DNA of 64,000 nucleotides from Breviolum minutum Mf 1.05b.01 (GCA_000507305.1 DF239126.1:124001-188000); one strand, 5' to 3'. Numbered from the stretch's first letter, positions 51,855 to 61,694 are shown. Notes: a model not told the origin generated them from the sequence alone. Numbers and translations: made by a program.

Positions 51855-52230
51855 CGAACCGTAGTAGGTCCAAAGTCGGCAAAATTTGGGGATTCCCACA
51901 AAAAAAATGGGGGGAAAAACTGCGCGCCTCAATCCTTCCAACTTTTTGGACTCCTAGAGTGGGTACCAAACCCAAACCGGACCAACCCTCGAAACGGACC
52001 TGAAGGATTTGCAAATAAGAGGTAGACTTGGAAGTGTTTCAAATGCCTGGCAATTGGTTGTTTGACTCATGATTCGTGGATTGTTTTTCAGTCATATGAG
52101 AGATTCAAATGCCTGGCGGCAGTTTGGTGACTTTTTTTCATTTCCAACGATTCGGTTTGTTTGGTGAATTTTTTGAACGGTGACATGAGAAATGTTCAAC
52201 TTTGGTGGATGACCAGATACTTTCCAATGG
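51855..52230. other. no firm gene
   Basis: Plus and minus frames of 70-94 codons overlap at 51719-52014 without family resemblance. Confidence 0.38.
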
Positions 52231-52233
52231 AAT

Positions 52234-52374
52234 TGGTTGTTTAAGAACTTGATCCGTATTTCATGATGCTTTGAATTATTAATTCCCATATAGGGATCAT
52301 ATTAATGATGACTTTTTGCAGTAAAATCCCCATATAGTTGCGTGTAGTTTGTTATTCCCTTACAGCAAATAACC
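52234..52374. mobile_element. family J element
   Basis: GGTTGTTTAAGAACTTGATC, AATCCCCATATAGTTGCGTG, CAGCAAATAACC. Confidence 0.55.
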
Positions 52375-52603
52375 ACAGGCCCTGCAGGTGGGTTATTCAC
52401 TGACCCAGGTCTTTGAGGGGAGGCGTTTTACGCTCCCGGATCTGAAAAAACGTCGGCCCGTACTGTATATCTATAGATCCCTGGTTACAAAGAACATAAC
52501 TGGGTAAGATTTCATCCTTTATACAGTATACCCTAAACAACCACAACCAAGCGCCCTTTTTTGATCTTTGCTCAGATGTCTTTAATATTGGGGAGGGTGG
52601 TGT

Positions 52604-52747
52604 GACAATCAACTAATGATTAATGATTAATTGGTGGTTCGTGTTGGTGTTTTGGGATTCTAAGGGTGCCTTTAAGTAACAATCGCTTTCGTAGGGGCAT
52701 CGCAAAAATATCCAAACCACCAACCCAAACCAACAATTGACCATTAA
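52604..52747. repeat. palindromic element, family K
   Basis: ATTAATTGGTGGTTCGTG and TTGGTGTTTTGGGATTC left, ATCCAAACCACCAACCC and CAACAATTGACCATTAAC right. Confidence 0.55.
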
Positions 52748-52867
52748 CTGAAAGAACACATCGGAAAAAAAAACAACAACTTTCATCCGTAGCAATCTTT
52801 TTCAAACAAAACATAGCGTTTTCCGAAAATGATCCAACAAAAATCTCAAAGAAATGCATCAGCCCTA

Positions 52868-53007
52868 CAAGGAAGGCCCTACCAGTTACAAGTGGAGTTA
52901 TATCCTAAAAATATATAAATGGCCTTATAAATGGGTAACTGGGTTGTAACTACTACTTGTAGGGGCCCCATTTCACCCCAGTTGTAATGTTTGCAGGGGC
53001 CCACCTC
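52868..53007. mobile_element. family D element
   Basis: TA then CAAGGAAGGCCCTACCAG, ATAAATGGCC, TAACTGGG, AGGGGCCCACCTC. On the minus strand its end reads CCTTGTAG|GG, a possible acceptor at the edge. Confidence 0.72.
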
Positions 53008-53069
53008 ATGAAGTTGATCTTTGTGTGGCGATTTTTGGCCACATGTTACAAGGCTAGAAGTGGGACTAG
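53005..53069 (-). CDS. possible PPR-like exon ending in family D
   Basis: Frame SPTSSLVTCGQKSPHKDQ then LHE, ending phase 0 at ATGAG|GTGGGC inside the terminal repeat of the D copy at 52868-53007. SLVTCGQK resembles the Cys-containing end of helix A. Acceptor TTGTAG|C is weaker than the usual AG|G. Confidence 0.4.
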
Positions 53070-53224
53070 CTACAATGTTTCCACTAAAACGGAGCCACAA
53101 AAACTCCGTTTGAACAACATGAAGAGATTGTTGACTGGAGAAAGATATGGTAGGATACTAGAGATACATCCAATTTTTTGCTAACTGTCTGAGATACATC
53201 TGCTCAAAATATCTCCCAATAAAT

Positions 53225-53331
53225 CCCATAGGATCCATGGGACTGGTAATATGTACCTACTAATTCACCATAAAAAATCAACGATTCATGTTAGGTAAAC
53301 ATATAATCCTCCCATGGGAATCCGTCATGGG
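53225..53331. mobile_element. family A element
   Basis: CCCATAGGATCCATGGGACT to CCCATGGGAATCCGTCATGG. Confidence 0.82.
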
Positions 53332-53394
53332 TATAGTACAACTCTCCATTTACCTTCCAAGATAACATCTCTTTTTTCCGTGCGAATTTCGCAC

Positions 53395-53463
53395 CTGACT
53401 TTGTTGCAAGGTGATGAGTGCTAAACTGTGACGCCAGGAACCATGAATTCCGTAAGCTAAAGC
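53395..53463 (-). CDS. PPR exon, helix A to helix B
   Basis: Twenty-three codons, ALAYGIHGSWRHSLALITL then QQSQ, phase 0 to 0. W.HSLAL is PPR helix B. Acceptor TCGCAG|G, donor GTCAG|GTGCGA. It follows 53963-54028 in phase; the spacing from the EAL of that exon to this Trp is close to one 35-residue unit. Confidence 0.75.
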
Positions 53464-53596
53464 CTGCGATTTCCAGGGTGCTCCACCAGGGTCTAGGGTG
53501 GTGGATGAGCAAAGCATACAAAAATTGGATCATTTGCCCAAGTAGCGGCGAACAATTCTTTAAAAACAAAGACGTATTTTTTGGGGGGAACCACCA

Positions 53597-53651
53597 TACT
53601 ATTATAGTTGTAGATTGAAGCCGATACTATTATAGTTGTAGATTGAAGCCG
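53597..53651. repeat. 28-bp direct tandem duplication
   Basis: ACTATTATAGTTGTAGATTG AAGCCG(A/G)T-type unit occurs twice in a row. Confidence 0.88.
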
Positions 53652-53715
53652 GTACAAGATTTGGCAAAAAGATTTAGTGAACAAAATCCTGGGAGTTTGA
53701 ATTTGATGATATTTT

Positions 53716-53809
53716 CCCATGACAGATCCATGGGACTGGTATGATTACATTCGGTTGATCTTTACTTAAAATTAGTTGGTAAATATACCAATTCCAAACA
53801 ACGGATCGA
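53716..53809. mobile_element. family A element
   Basis: CCCATGACAGATCCATGGG, TTAGTTGGTAAATATACC, CAACGGATCG. Confidence 0.7.
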
Positions 53810-53962
53810 TCACAAAGAGGGAAATGGTGTAGGAAAATGATATGGTACTTAATGAAACTACACTTTATATCAACTTTGCATCTATTGTTCTATTCACCAT
53901 CCGTTTTTTTTTATCCATCCAACCAACCAACTGCCCCTTTGCGCCACCCCCAATGGTCCAAC

Positions 53963-54028
53963 CTTATAGCCAAGCTGAGAAGGTTGCAAACGTCGCAGAA
54001 GAAAGGCGTCAAAGAGCTGCAAAGCTTC
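53963..54028 (-). CDS. PPR exon, helix B and linker
   Basis: Twenty-two codons, phase 0 at both ends: EALQLFDAFLLRRLQPSQ then LGYK. This is a near-textbook PPR helix B (EAL.LF) and linker. Acceptor CTGGAG|GAA, donor ATAAG|GTTGGA. Joined in frame to the exon at 53395-53463 it gives a continuous PPR unit. Confidence 0.75.
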
Positions 54029-54146
54029 CTCCAGGAAGGCGGTTCACCCGTGAAGAAGTAGGGAAAATGGTGGTTGGGGGTAAAACCCTCTTGGGGGATG
54101 GTACCTTTAATAGTCAAGCCCATCAAATGAAGGTTTGAGGCTCTAA

Positions 54147-54197
54147 TGGCCATGGCTTTACCTATTGAAGGTTGTAGGTTCCCATGGATCTAGATAT
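54147..54197. repeat. 50-bp dispersed repeat, copy 1
   Basis: GGCCATGGCTTTACCTATTG through GGTTCCCATGGATCTAGATA, one mismatch to 55208-55257. Confidence 0.85.
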
Positions 54198-54198
54198 T

Positions 54199-54308
54199 CT
54201 GGTTGGTGGTTGAACCAACCCACTTGAAAAATATTATATAGTCAAATTGGGTTCATCTTCTCCAAGGTTCGGGGTGAAAATGAAAAAATGTTTGAAACCA
54301 CCACCCAG
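54199..54308. mobile_element. family B element
   Basis: CTGGTTGGTGGTTGAACC to TTTGAAACCACCACCCAG. Confidence 0.78.
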
Positions 54309-54309
54309 T

Positions 54310-54480
54310 CAACCCCCATATGAGTCTTAAGTTGATTGATAGTCAACCCCATGTGATACTTTAGTCAACCCCATATACAACTAATATAGATAATGGGTAA
54401 TTGGGTATTTATTGAGTATATTTGCACCCCATATACCCTTAATACTCAACCCCATATACACCTTATACACCTGCATCTTC
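54310..54480. repeat. short degenerate tandem repeat
   Basis: GTCAACCCCATAT/TGTGATACT and ACTCAACCCCATATAC occur about five times. Confidence 0.65.
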
Positions 54481-54654
54481 CAAGGGGTGCCTGTCATGGA
54501 TGATAAGGGTTGCCAAAAAACAACATCCCTTACGGTTTTTTTTCAGCACCCTTTGGAAGATGCATGTAGGTATTTATTGGGTATATATACGTACACCTAT
54601 GATTAGGATGTTTAAGACGCTTTTCACCGATGTTTTGATGCCAAAAGCATCTGC

Positions 54655-54790
54655 AAAAATCAGGGATTGGAGGATTGGACCCTCCAAACAAGAGTCTGGT
54701 GAATGACTCTGGTTTTGTGAGGACCGGATTCTTTTCGGATCTCCAAACCACCAGTGACGGGAGAGATCCCATTGGTGTTGGGAAATCCGG
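54655..54790. mobile_element. family E-like element
   Basis: GATTGGACCCTCCAAACAAG, GGTGAATGACTCTGG, TTTTCGGATCTCCAAACCAC, TTGGGAAATCCGGGG. Confidence 0.5.
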
Positions 54791-54934
54791 GGTCTCAATG
54801 CCTGATGTGATTTGGGTGAATTGTTCTGAAAACTCATAGGCTATATGAAATATGCATCATGTGTTTTTTTTCAACACTTGAGCAACGGCAAAAAAATACA
54901 CTTGAGTGACATGAACCGTGAAATCCTGATTGGT

Positions 54935-55016
54935 TCATAGTTCATAGGGATCTATTATGATTGCTTTCTACAGTATCCTTATATAACTGAGTAGGATTTC
55001 ATTCCCAAATAACCGG
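54935..55016. mobile_element. family J element, partial
   Basis: CAGTATCCTTATATAACTG, GTAGGATTTCATTCCC, AATAACCGG. Confidence 0.45.
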
Positions 55017-55207
55017 ACACTGTCCACTTCAAGAAATGGTGCAATTTTACCTGAGAATCCTGAAATAGGTTGATTGATTTCACATCTTTAGCCTGGAATT
55101 TTTTGGGAACATCTGCAAAAAATAAAGAAACTGAAAGGTATAGAGGAAAAATGACATCCTTTGGACCCCTAAACCCAGGTTTGAAGATTTGAGACCCGCG
55201 GCCGCCG

Positions 55208-55257
55208 AGGCCATGGCTTTACCTATTGAAGGTTCTAGGTTCCCATGGATCTAGATA
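55208..55257. repeat. 50-bp dispersed repeat, copy 2
   Basis: Same as 54147-54197 but followed by a family G element instead of B. Confidence 0.85.
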
Positions 55258-55258
55258 T

Positions 55259-55362
55259 GGATGTTTCCAAAAATTAGTGGTACCCCAAAATGGATGGTGA
55301 AAATAATGGAAAACCCTATTAAAATGGATGATTTGGGGGTACCCCTATTTTTGGAAACACCC
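55259..55362. mobile_element. family G element with ATAT flanks
   Basis: GGATGTTTCC to GGAAACACCC with GGTGGTACCCC arms; ATAT directly outside both ends. Confidence 0.8.
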
Positions 55363-55369
55363 ATATTTA

Positions 55370-56190
55370 TTGGTTCAAATGGGTTTTCCTTTGTCAAAAC
55401 CTTCATAATTTCATAGCTTCAGACATGGATAGTTGAAACTTACATGGATGTGTCGAACAGAAACTCACACGAATGAAAAAACCTACCTTGACAACTGTGC
55501 CACACGATCTCCAGTGGTACATGTTTGGTTGTTCCCCTTCCCAGTATTGGCTTGAATGAAGATTCAGTTGAAGGGATGACCCATCCTCAACATGTAAAGA
55601 AACAGAATATTCCTAGGAACGGGGACAACCAGTCGTAGATGTTGCTTCTTAAGGATTCCTGAAGAATTTCAGGTGTTTTGTCGAGAAGGATAAACAAAAC
55701 CGCCGGGTGGTTGAATCCGAGTTTCTTTGGTGAAGCAAACCCTGGATTCACTGACAGCAAGCAACAGTTTGCTCCCCGAAAAAATGGTCATGGAGAAAGA
55801 GAGCTCAGGTTTGCCTGTGTTTGCTTCCTTCCTCGTTAGGGGCACTGCAGTTCGGCTGTTTCCAGGAGCGTTCAAACGCTGTTGGTTTGAGGAGAATATA
55901 TTATCTACCCCTGGAAGTACAGTCAACCAAACAAAGTGGCTGGTCTTTAAGGATAAGCCATGTGAAGGATTCCAGGTTTTGTTGAAATCATGTCACTACC
56001 ATAACTTCTCATATGTTGCCCACTTTTTCTGGATGTTGTACTCAACTTTTATTGACTTCCCACCTAAACGATGGAATAATTTCAATACACCAAATAACCC
56101 TCATATTTAAAAAAAACATGCCAAAGATTATGCCCCCAAAGTAAAACATAATTTTCTTTGCCCAAAAGGATGGGATGATTTCATTTGCCA
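55370..56190. other. unassigned; contains a 127-codon plus frame
   Basis: 55727-56110 is open on the plus strand (LPVFASFLVRGTAVRLFPGA in part) and free of recognised repeats, with GCTCAG|G just before. A minus frame of 85 codons overlaps. No family recognised; could be an exon of an unrelated gene or chance. Confidence 0.3.
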
Positions 56191-56196
56191 AAAGAG

Positions 56197-56301
56197 TACC
56201 CTCCCTGAAACTAACATAGCACCTAAAAATGATGGTTTCCAATAGGAATCTCCTTTTCCACAGGTCTATTTTCAGGCTCCATGTTAGTTTTCGGGAGGGT
56301 A
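56197..56301. mobile_element. family C element
   Basis: TACCCTCCCTGAAACTAACA, TAGCACCTAAAAATGATGG, TTAGTTTTCGGGAGGGTA; uninterrupted reference for the H-in-C insertion. Confidence 0.82.
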
Positions 56302-56324
56302 TCCCCTTAAAAAAAAACTCCCAC

Positions 56325-56360
56325 CTGCCATAGCTTCTCTCGACCCAAACGCGCGAGGAG
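56325..56360 (-). CDS. PPR-like exon, helix A end
   Basis: Twelve codons, LLARLGREKLWQ, ending at the Trp-Gln that begins helix B, with donor CAG|GTGGGA. A TGA lies a few codons upstream in frame, so the acceptor must be near CCAG|C at 56360. A family C element begins 24 bp downstream in the intron. Confidence 0.45.
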
Positions 56361-56364
56361 CTGG

Positions 56365-57470
56365 CGGAGTTTTCACGGATGACATGCGGTATTTTGTTGG
56401 GGGATCTCAGGACAAAAAACGCCGAACTTCAACGGTTTTCATAGGTTCCAAATACAGGCTTCCACCCAGGATTGACATTGATTTTTTTGGGGGGGATCCG
56501 GACAAATCCCCCAAACTAAACCTTAAAATTTTCCAACTACTACTACTACTACTACAACTTATTTCCAATTAAACAAACAAACAAAACATGGGAATTTCTC
56601 AGGCTCTGGGCGCCAATGTGACGGAAATATCCCATGGAAATAGCTGGTCTTATTTTTTGTTGAACAGTGTTCTTTTGGAAACACACATGTTGTGCATTTT
56701 TGTTGTAAAGAAAATCCATCAGTAAAAATGACTAAAATGATTCAGCTGAAAAGAAGCACCTTTCGTTCCCAAGGATCGAAAGGTGCATCTTTCAAGTCAA
56801 GTCTATAGAATCATTTTTCTCAGCAGAATTTCGTGGAAAGGGTGCAACCTGACTGAGATCAAGTTGTTCAGTTTTTAGTGATTGGATTTTGTAGAAAACT
56901 CTGGAAAATTGATAAATGAATACTAAAACAATCATGGGCTCCAAGTAGAACAATTGCAAGTTTAAGGTCAGTTTTTCTTTTAAACTCCAGGTCCGTATAC
57001 CAAAAACCCAAAAACTTCTGGATTGTTTTTGTATGGTATGTTTTCCGCTCCAAAAAAAAACGTGACGTGTGGAGCAACCACGGCATCCGGAGTCATGCTA
57101 GTGGTGAGTTCCAATAGTCTCGGATGGCCCTATTAGTTGTTGAAACCCTTGCGTTTCCGTTGACCATCTTTCTTTTGGAATCTAAGGGTTAAACACATAT
57201 CCAGCAAGATATACAAAAAATATCCCTATATCCCTAAACCTAAATGGTGTTTGAGGGCATTGTGTGTGGGGAGATTCGCTTACTTGTCACGTGTCACGAA
57301 CCCCCATTTTTCGGCGACCAACAAACCCGCCTTGACATGGTATTCCGACACCAAAACTCCACAATTCTCAACGATCTCGTCGATCTTCTGCAAGAATGAG
57401 GCCTTTTTCAACTGTGAATTTGTTGATTTTGCACTTGAATTGGTTGTCGTGAAGGGGAAATGATTCATGT
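56365..57470. other. no firm gene
   Basis: AT-rich, with a CTA triplet tract near 56540. A plus frame at 56384-56572 is open but not recognised. A local inverted repeat AGGTGCATC..GATCGAAAGG lies near 56752-56795. Confidence 0.38.
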
Positions 57471-57474
57471 CCAA

Positions 57475-57576
57475 CCCATACCATCCATGGGATTAGTATA
57501 TGTACCTACTAATTGAGCCCATAAAAAATCAACCATTAATGTAGGTAAATATACCAGTCCCATGAATCCATCATAG
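57475..57576. mobile_element. family A element
   Basis: CCCATACCATCCATGGG, TACCTACTAATTGAGCCC, TGTAGGTAAATATACCAG, CATGAATCCATCATAGG. Confidence 0.78.
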
Positions 57577-57579
57577 GTA

Positions 57580-57735
57580 ATAAGGCCTTTTTGAAGGGTG
57601 GAAACTCCAAACTTTGTGCTTGCAAAATTTTGGAAACTGCTGCAGGGAGGTGTTTTCTCGTGCGGCAGGTCGTTGGGAATGGGTCAGTGGGAAAACTCGG
57701 CAATTTTTCGGGGATGTTGGATGTTGGAATCGATT
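57580..57735. other. coding-like island, unassigned
   Basis: GC-richer; minus frames include HLPAAVSKILQAQSLEFPP, plus frame CGRSLGMGQWENSAIF. Possible exon, strand undecided. Confidence 0.28.
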
Positions 57736-57737
57736 TA

Positions 57738-57833
57738 ATATACAAACATAGCCCATGAAAATAAGCCATCCCAAAAGGAAAGTAATCTTCCAACCATTAT
57801 TTTCAGGGGCTATGTTAAACTTCGGGGGCGTAT
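57738..57833. mobile_element. family C element
   Basis: CATAGCCCATGAAAATAAGC, AAAGTAATCTTCCAACC, GGCTATGTTAAACTTCGGGG. Confidence 0.66.
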
Positions 57834-58057
57834 ATGAAAAATATACAAAAATATCGTCTTTCTCTTCGTTGTCTTTAAAAGATGCCAATGTTTTGTGACC
57901 TATGATTCACCCAAACATGTGTATCTCCGGGTGTCATACAAAAAAGTCGTCAACCAACAAAAAAAATAGTCAATCGATTGGCATTCGAAATCTCACTAGA
58001 CACCATGCAATTCATTTCCATGAATTTCCAACGTCAAGTTTGGACCAAAATTCTCAC

Positions 58058-58082
58058 AAAAATGAGTCCCATTTAGTGGCTC
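58058..58082 (-). CDS. possible PPR micro-exon next to family D
   Basis: Twenty-five nt reading ATKWDSF in the only useful frame, before a strong GTGAGA donor. The acceptor is TTGCAG|G, and its CAG is the three bases immediately after the family D terminal repeat at 58086. Very short, so the coding claim is weak, but the splice signals on both sides are good. Confidence 0.3.
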
Positions 58083-58085
58083 CTG

Positions 58086-58290
58086 CAAGGTGGGCCCCTA
58101 CTCACCAGTTATAAATGGGGTTATAACCCCTATAGCTAGGGATATATAACCCTGTTACCCTCCCTACTAACATAGCAACTGAAAATGGATGGTTGGAAGA
58201 TGATCCTTTCCTTTTTGGGATGGCTTCCTGGCAGGTGCGAACTGTTAGCTTCAGGGAGTGTTACCCCCTTTATTTTCGGCCATGTATCTT
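58086..58290. mobile_element. family D element interrupted by C
   Basis: CAAGGTGGGCCCCTACTC, TATAAATGGGGTTATAACC, CCCTGTTA | family C 58156-58263 | CCCCTTTATTTTCGGCC; right end lost. Confidence 0.75.
58156..58263. mobile_element. family C element nested in D
   Basis: TACCCTCCCTACTAACATAG to TTAGCTTCAGGGAGTGTTA. It splits the D motif GTTACCC-ATTTATTTTCGG; TA at both junctions. Confidence 0.8.
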
Positions 58291-58499
58291 AGATTTGCAT
58301 AATAAGATGCTTGGAAAAAGGTGAAGCAAACATATTCTCCCAAATGCTGGCTGGTTTGCGATCGTGATTTTCATCCCTTGGGATCCCAATCCGTCAACAA
58401 AAAATTAACCAAACATAAATCCAAGAAAAAACAGGGCTTCGGTTTTTTTCACGCCATTAAAAAATGAGGATAATAAGGATGGTTTTTTGGGGGGCCCAC

Positions 58500-58569
58500 C
58501 AAACGCGTGGAATCGTCGAATCGAGCGCCTTGGGGGCCGATGCGACCAGGAAGGACAACGCGCGATGGC
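58500..58569 (-). CDS. PPR-like exon ending at a D-type donor
   Basis: Frame HRALSFLVASAPKALDST with 2 nt on either side. RALSFL fits PPR helix B, and the rest fits the linker to the next repeat. Acceptor CCAAG|GCC. Donor TTTG|GTGGGCCCCCC is followed by AAAAAACC, the same variant terminal repeat seen in the D copies at 14.3 and 63.3 kb, although the rest of the element is not evident. The segment is markedly GC-rich against its AT-rich surroundings. Confidence 0.45.
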
Positions 58570-58699
58570 CTTGGAGGAAATCGCAGAAATCGCATGGGGA
58601 ATTTTTTCGGGTACGGGACGGACCCCAATGCAACCCCCCAAAAAAATTTTTACCCCAAATTTTAGGCCTTAATGGTGGGGAATTTTGAAGGGACAATTA

Positions 58700-59600
58700 T
58701 ATACAATTATGGTTAACAACCCCTTAATAAAACCTTATTTCTTGGGGTGGCAGTGGGGGTACACTTAAGTTTCCATCAACATTGCTTTGAAGGTCAAACA
58801 TTGCAATAAAAAAACTGTCTACTTAAAGTCTATGGAATTTTAGATGGTCGCAGGGGTGGAAAATGAGCGATGTTGTGATTCTCTTTTTCTGGTCAAAAAG
58901 GTACCTCCAATGCTGCGATAGCAATGCCTGCCAATTTCAAGAGCTCACTGCCTTTACTCTCCGAATACCGTTCCCAGGTCTACTCCCCTATAAAGATACT
59001 TGTTGTTTTTGCGATAAACATTCTGATTCAGAAAAGCAAGGTCAACATCCACTTTCAAGATATCCAATCGGAAGGATTTTGAAAATTAGAAACACCAACA
59101 TTTGCACAGTGTTCCAGATTTTTCATGTAGGTTGCCACGAAAATGCTTTTTTAAGGGTGAAAACAATCTACCTCTGGGTAGTTTAGAGGTGTATAGTATT
59201 AAAATAGCAAATCTACTTGCCCAGACTCTTCAAAGTCCTGTAAAGTAGATGATACCGTGGTTTTTTTGGTGTCATGGTGATGATGGGTGGTTGCCTTGAC
59301 TAAGGCCTATGTAAGTTGTTGGAATAGCAAGCCATCTACTTTAAAACAAAATTTGACCTTAGAGAACCTTCCACACCTTGGAAACAAGGGAAAAGTCGAT
59401 TCAAGTTGGTGATTCGTTGAGAAAAAAATCCTGCAGGAAGTCCATAAGTGGGCCATAACTAGAGGAAATGTGAAAATCTTTACGTGGATCATTCCCCCCT
59501 CCCAAGAAAACAATGAGAGCCCACTTTGTTTAGTTGACTTGGACTTCCAGGGTAAAAGGTTCACATCTATAAACCCCTGGTTATTTGCTATAAATATATA
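58700..59600. other. no firm gene
   Basis: AT-rich. Overlapping frames of 107 (plus) and 151 (minus) codons lack family resemblance. Confidence 0.38.
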
Positions 59601-59606
59601 TATATA

Positions 59607-59695
59607 CCCATAGGATCCATGTATGGAATATTTACCTACATTCCGTTGATTTTTATGGTAAATGTCAGCAAATATACCAGTCCCATGGATCCTAT
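59607..59695. mobile_element. family A element
   Basis: CCCATAGGATCCATGTATGG, ATTTTTATGGTAAATGTC, CCAGTCCCATGGATCCTAT. Confidence 0.8.
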
Positions 59696-59892
59696 AAGAT
59701 AGATGCATCTTATATAAGCATAAGGGATGACGTTTTTGCAATCCTTCCAGAGCCCCCACCAACCTACAAACCGAACATTCATCACTGGGACGTCACCACG
59801 TTGTTCATCCTCAAAGGACACCTGGGACGCCACCGTCACGAAGAAAAAAGGGGTGAACAAAAACTGCGAGACCCCCACAATCAATCGTGATA

Positions 59893-59993
59893 CTGTTGAT
59901 GGCTGAAATCCTGCACCACCTGGGATGTATGAAACCCTATAAATAACGGGATATTTACCATATCAACTGGTGCAGGATTTCAGCCATCAACAG
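59893..59993. mobile_element. family H element, near-perfect palindrome
   Basis: CTGTTGATGGCTGAAATCCT against AGGATTTCAGCCATCAACAG, TA both sides, with AAATAACGGGATATTTACC near the centre. Confidence 0.85.
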
Positions 59994-60091
59994 TATCCAG
60001 GTGTTTTTTGTTGACCGGACCGTAATTCTGGGAATTTCCTTGAAAAACCAGGCTGCAAGTTGTAGAAATCATCAATAGCTGTTTCTGGTTC

Positions 60092-60200
60092 CCTTAGTAG
60101 GTGGTAGGTGATATATAGCCGTCCAATTGGCAGTATATAAGTGGCATATAAGTGGTATATTGCCAATTGGGGGATTACATATCACCTACCACCTATTAAG
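60092..60200. repeat. hairpin L
   Basis: CTTAGTAGGTGGTAGGTGAT against ATCACCTACCACCTATTAAG, with AATTGGCAGTATATAAGTGG and CATATAAGTGGTATATTGCC inside. Confidence 0.82.
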
Positions 60201-60207
60201 GACCATC

Positions 60208-60272
60208 TTAAAAGGAAATGTAATCTTCCAACCATCAATTTTCAGGGGACATGTTAGTTTTCGAGGGGTAGG
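60208..60272. mobile_element. family C right half
   Basis: AAATGTAATCTTCCAACCAT, TTTTCAGGGGACATGTTAG, TTTTCGAGGGGTAGG. Confidence 0.58.
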
Positions 60273-60459
60273 TTCCAGTACTTGATTGGATCCCTAGGGT
60301 TTATTGAAAACTTCCACCAAAGAAAGTTGACCTGAAACACGTGACCTTTGATTCTTATCCCCCGAAACAATTTTTAGTTGCAGTTTTCGGCTTTTAAAAC
60401 GACTCTGCAGAAAGAAAAGCAAACAAAGGTAATGAAAATAAAAATCGATGCTTCCTTAA

Positions 60460-60565
60460 GAATCCGATTTTTCCCCTCAAAAGTGGTTAATTTGACGACC
60501 CAAAAACACCCCTGCTTTACAGATTGACACCCTTCCATTGTAGGTTCCACTGATTGTTGAGGGGA
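60460..60565. mobile_element. family E element
   Basis: TAAGAATCCGATTTTTCCCC, AAACACCCCTGCTTTACAG, CACCCTTCCATTGTAGG. Confidence 0.6.
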
Positions 60566-60660
60566 ACAATTGTTTTACCCTTGAGGATTTACCTTTTTCA
60601 GTACCTGTATGATCTTTTTGTTGGATATATTTTTTGCCTACAAAAGATCCCATAAAAAAT

Positions 60661-60709
60661 CCAACGCTGCCGATGTACAAACGCCCCTACCAGGATCCGG
60701 AAAATGTGG
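60661..60709 (-). CDS. PPR-like exon, helix A
   Basis: Sixteen codons after one partial base, HIFRILVGAFVHRQRW, matching the length and final Trp of PPR helix A. The acceptor GACAG|C is acceptable. The donor is unclear: no GT follows the Trp directly, so the 3' end is tentative. Confidence 0.4.
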
Positions 60710-60916
60710 CTGTCAAATGGATCATCAAAGGTACAACTCCAACGGGTAATTTTCCTGCAAAATGTCCTGTCCAGGTAATGAATGGTAAAGGGTAATTTTC
60801 CCTGCCTGAAACTAAGAGTTTGCACTAAAAAATGGTTGGTTCAGCCAAAAGTGAGGTTGGGCTTCCTGGCAATTTTGTCGAACTGTTCAGGGCGTGTAAA
60901 TACCTTCACCGTACCT

Positions 60917-61008
60917 ATACCATCTATGTGTGGTATATTTACCAATACATTTACTCTGAAAATCAACCAAATGTAGGTAAATATACCAGTCACATGGACG
61001 GCATGGGA
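60917..61008. mobile_element. family A element
   Basis: ACCATCTATGTGTGG, AATGTAGGTAAATATACC, GTCACATGGACGGCATGGG. Confidence 0.7.
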
Positions 61009-61113
61009 TACATATTACATGCCAAATTCCTCTTTCCTGTGTTTTTTTTTCGGGCAAAAGTTACCATCTTCCATTTTTCCCATCCTTTCCAATTCAAAGT
61101 GAGTCATTTTTTC

Positions 61114-61155
61114 GGAGTTGAGAATTCTCCACCCCCAACCGTTCTTGATGAGTTC
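61114..61155 (-). CDS. PPR-like exon
   Basis: Fourteen codons, ELIKNGWGWRILNS, phase 0 at both ends. A pyrimidine-rich tract ending CCTAAG|GAA makes a good dinoflagellate-type AG|G acceptor. The donor would be a non-canonical GA (TCC|GAAAAA). W-R-I-L fits the start of helix B. Confidence 0.4.
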
Positions 61156-61179
61156 CTTAGGAAGTCGGCAGGAGCCAGC

Positions 61180-61690
61180 AGGAACAAAAAAAGTGCTGAG
61201 AAACACTCCAAAATTGGATGATGATTTGTTTCCCACCCCAAAAAACGACATAAAAAATGATGAGTTTCTCACAAACCAACCACCAAAACCGGGTTTTTGT
61301 TGTCCTATCATTGGGGTGGCCCAGTTTGTCCAAGTTACTGTGGAATGAGATCCCAACTTGAGGTTTCCCACCGCCACACCTTTGAAAAGTTGCCAGGCAA
61401 CGATTTAGATGCGGATCTTTTTTGGGGATGTTGGAGCTGGAATCAAATGGGAGAGATCTTTGTTTAGGGATTCCCGGAATCCCCAAACAAAAATCGTTCG
61501 AAGAAAACATCCACGTGGGATTTTTTCTTTTTTTTTCCGGAGCTTTCGAGTCCTTTGTAATCTTTGTTGTTTTGGATGTTGAAATAAATGTTGAATTTTC
61601 CTGGCAAATTAGAAAAAAATAAACAACCTGGAAAACATCGTGTCGCATTTTTTAGGGCAACTGGATTGCTGGTTTATAGGGGGTTTTGTT
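61180..61690. other. unassigned; long minus frame
   Basis: A 163-codon minus frame covers this region. One alternative frame reads IVAWQLFK before a CAAAG|GTGTGG donor near 61380, PPR-like but short. A small hairpin TTTGTTTAGGGATTCC with GGAATCCCCAAACAAA sits at 61458-61492. Confidence 0.3.
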
Positions 61691-61694
61691 GATG

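Noticed and set aside
61157-61648. 163-codon minus frame as one gene
   Set aside because: No start, no family resemblance; it spans a small hairpin and a region where other frames look more exon-like.
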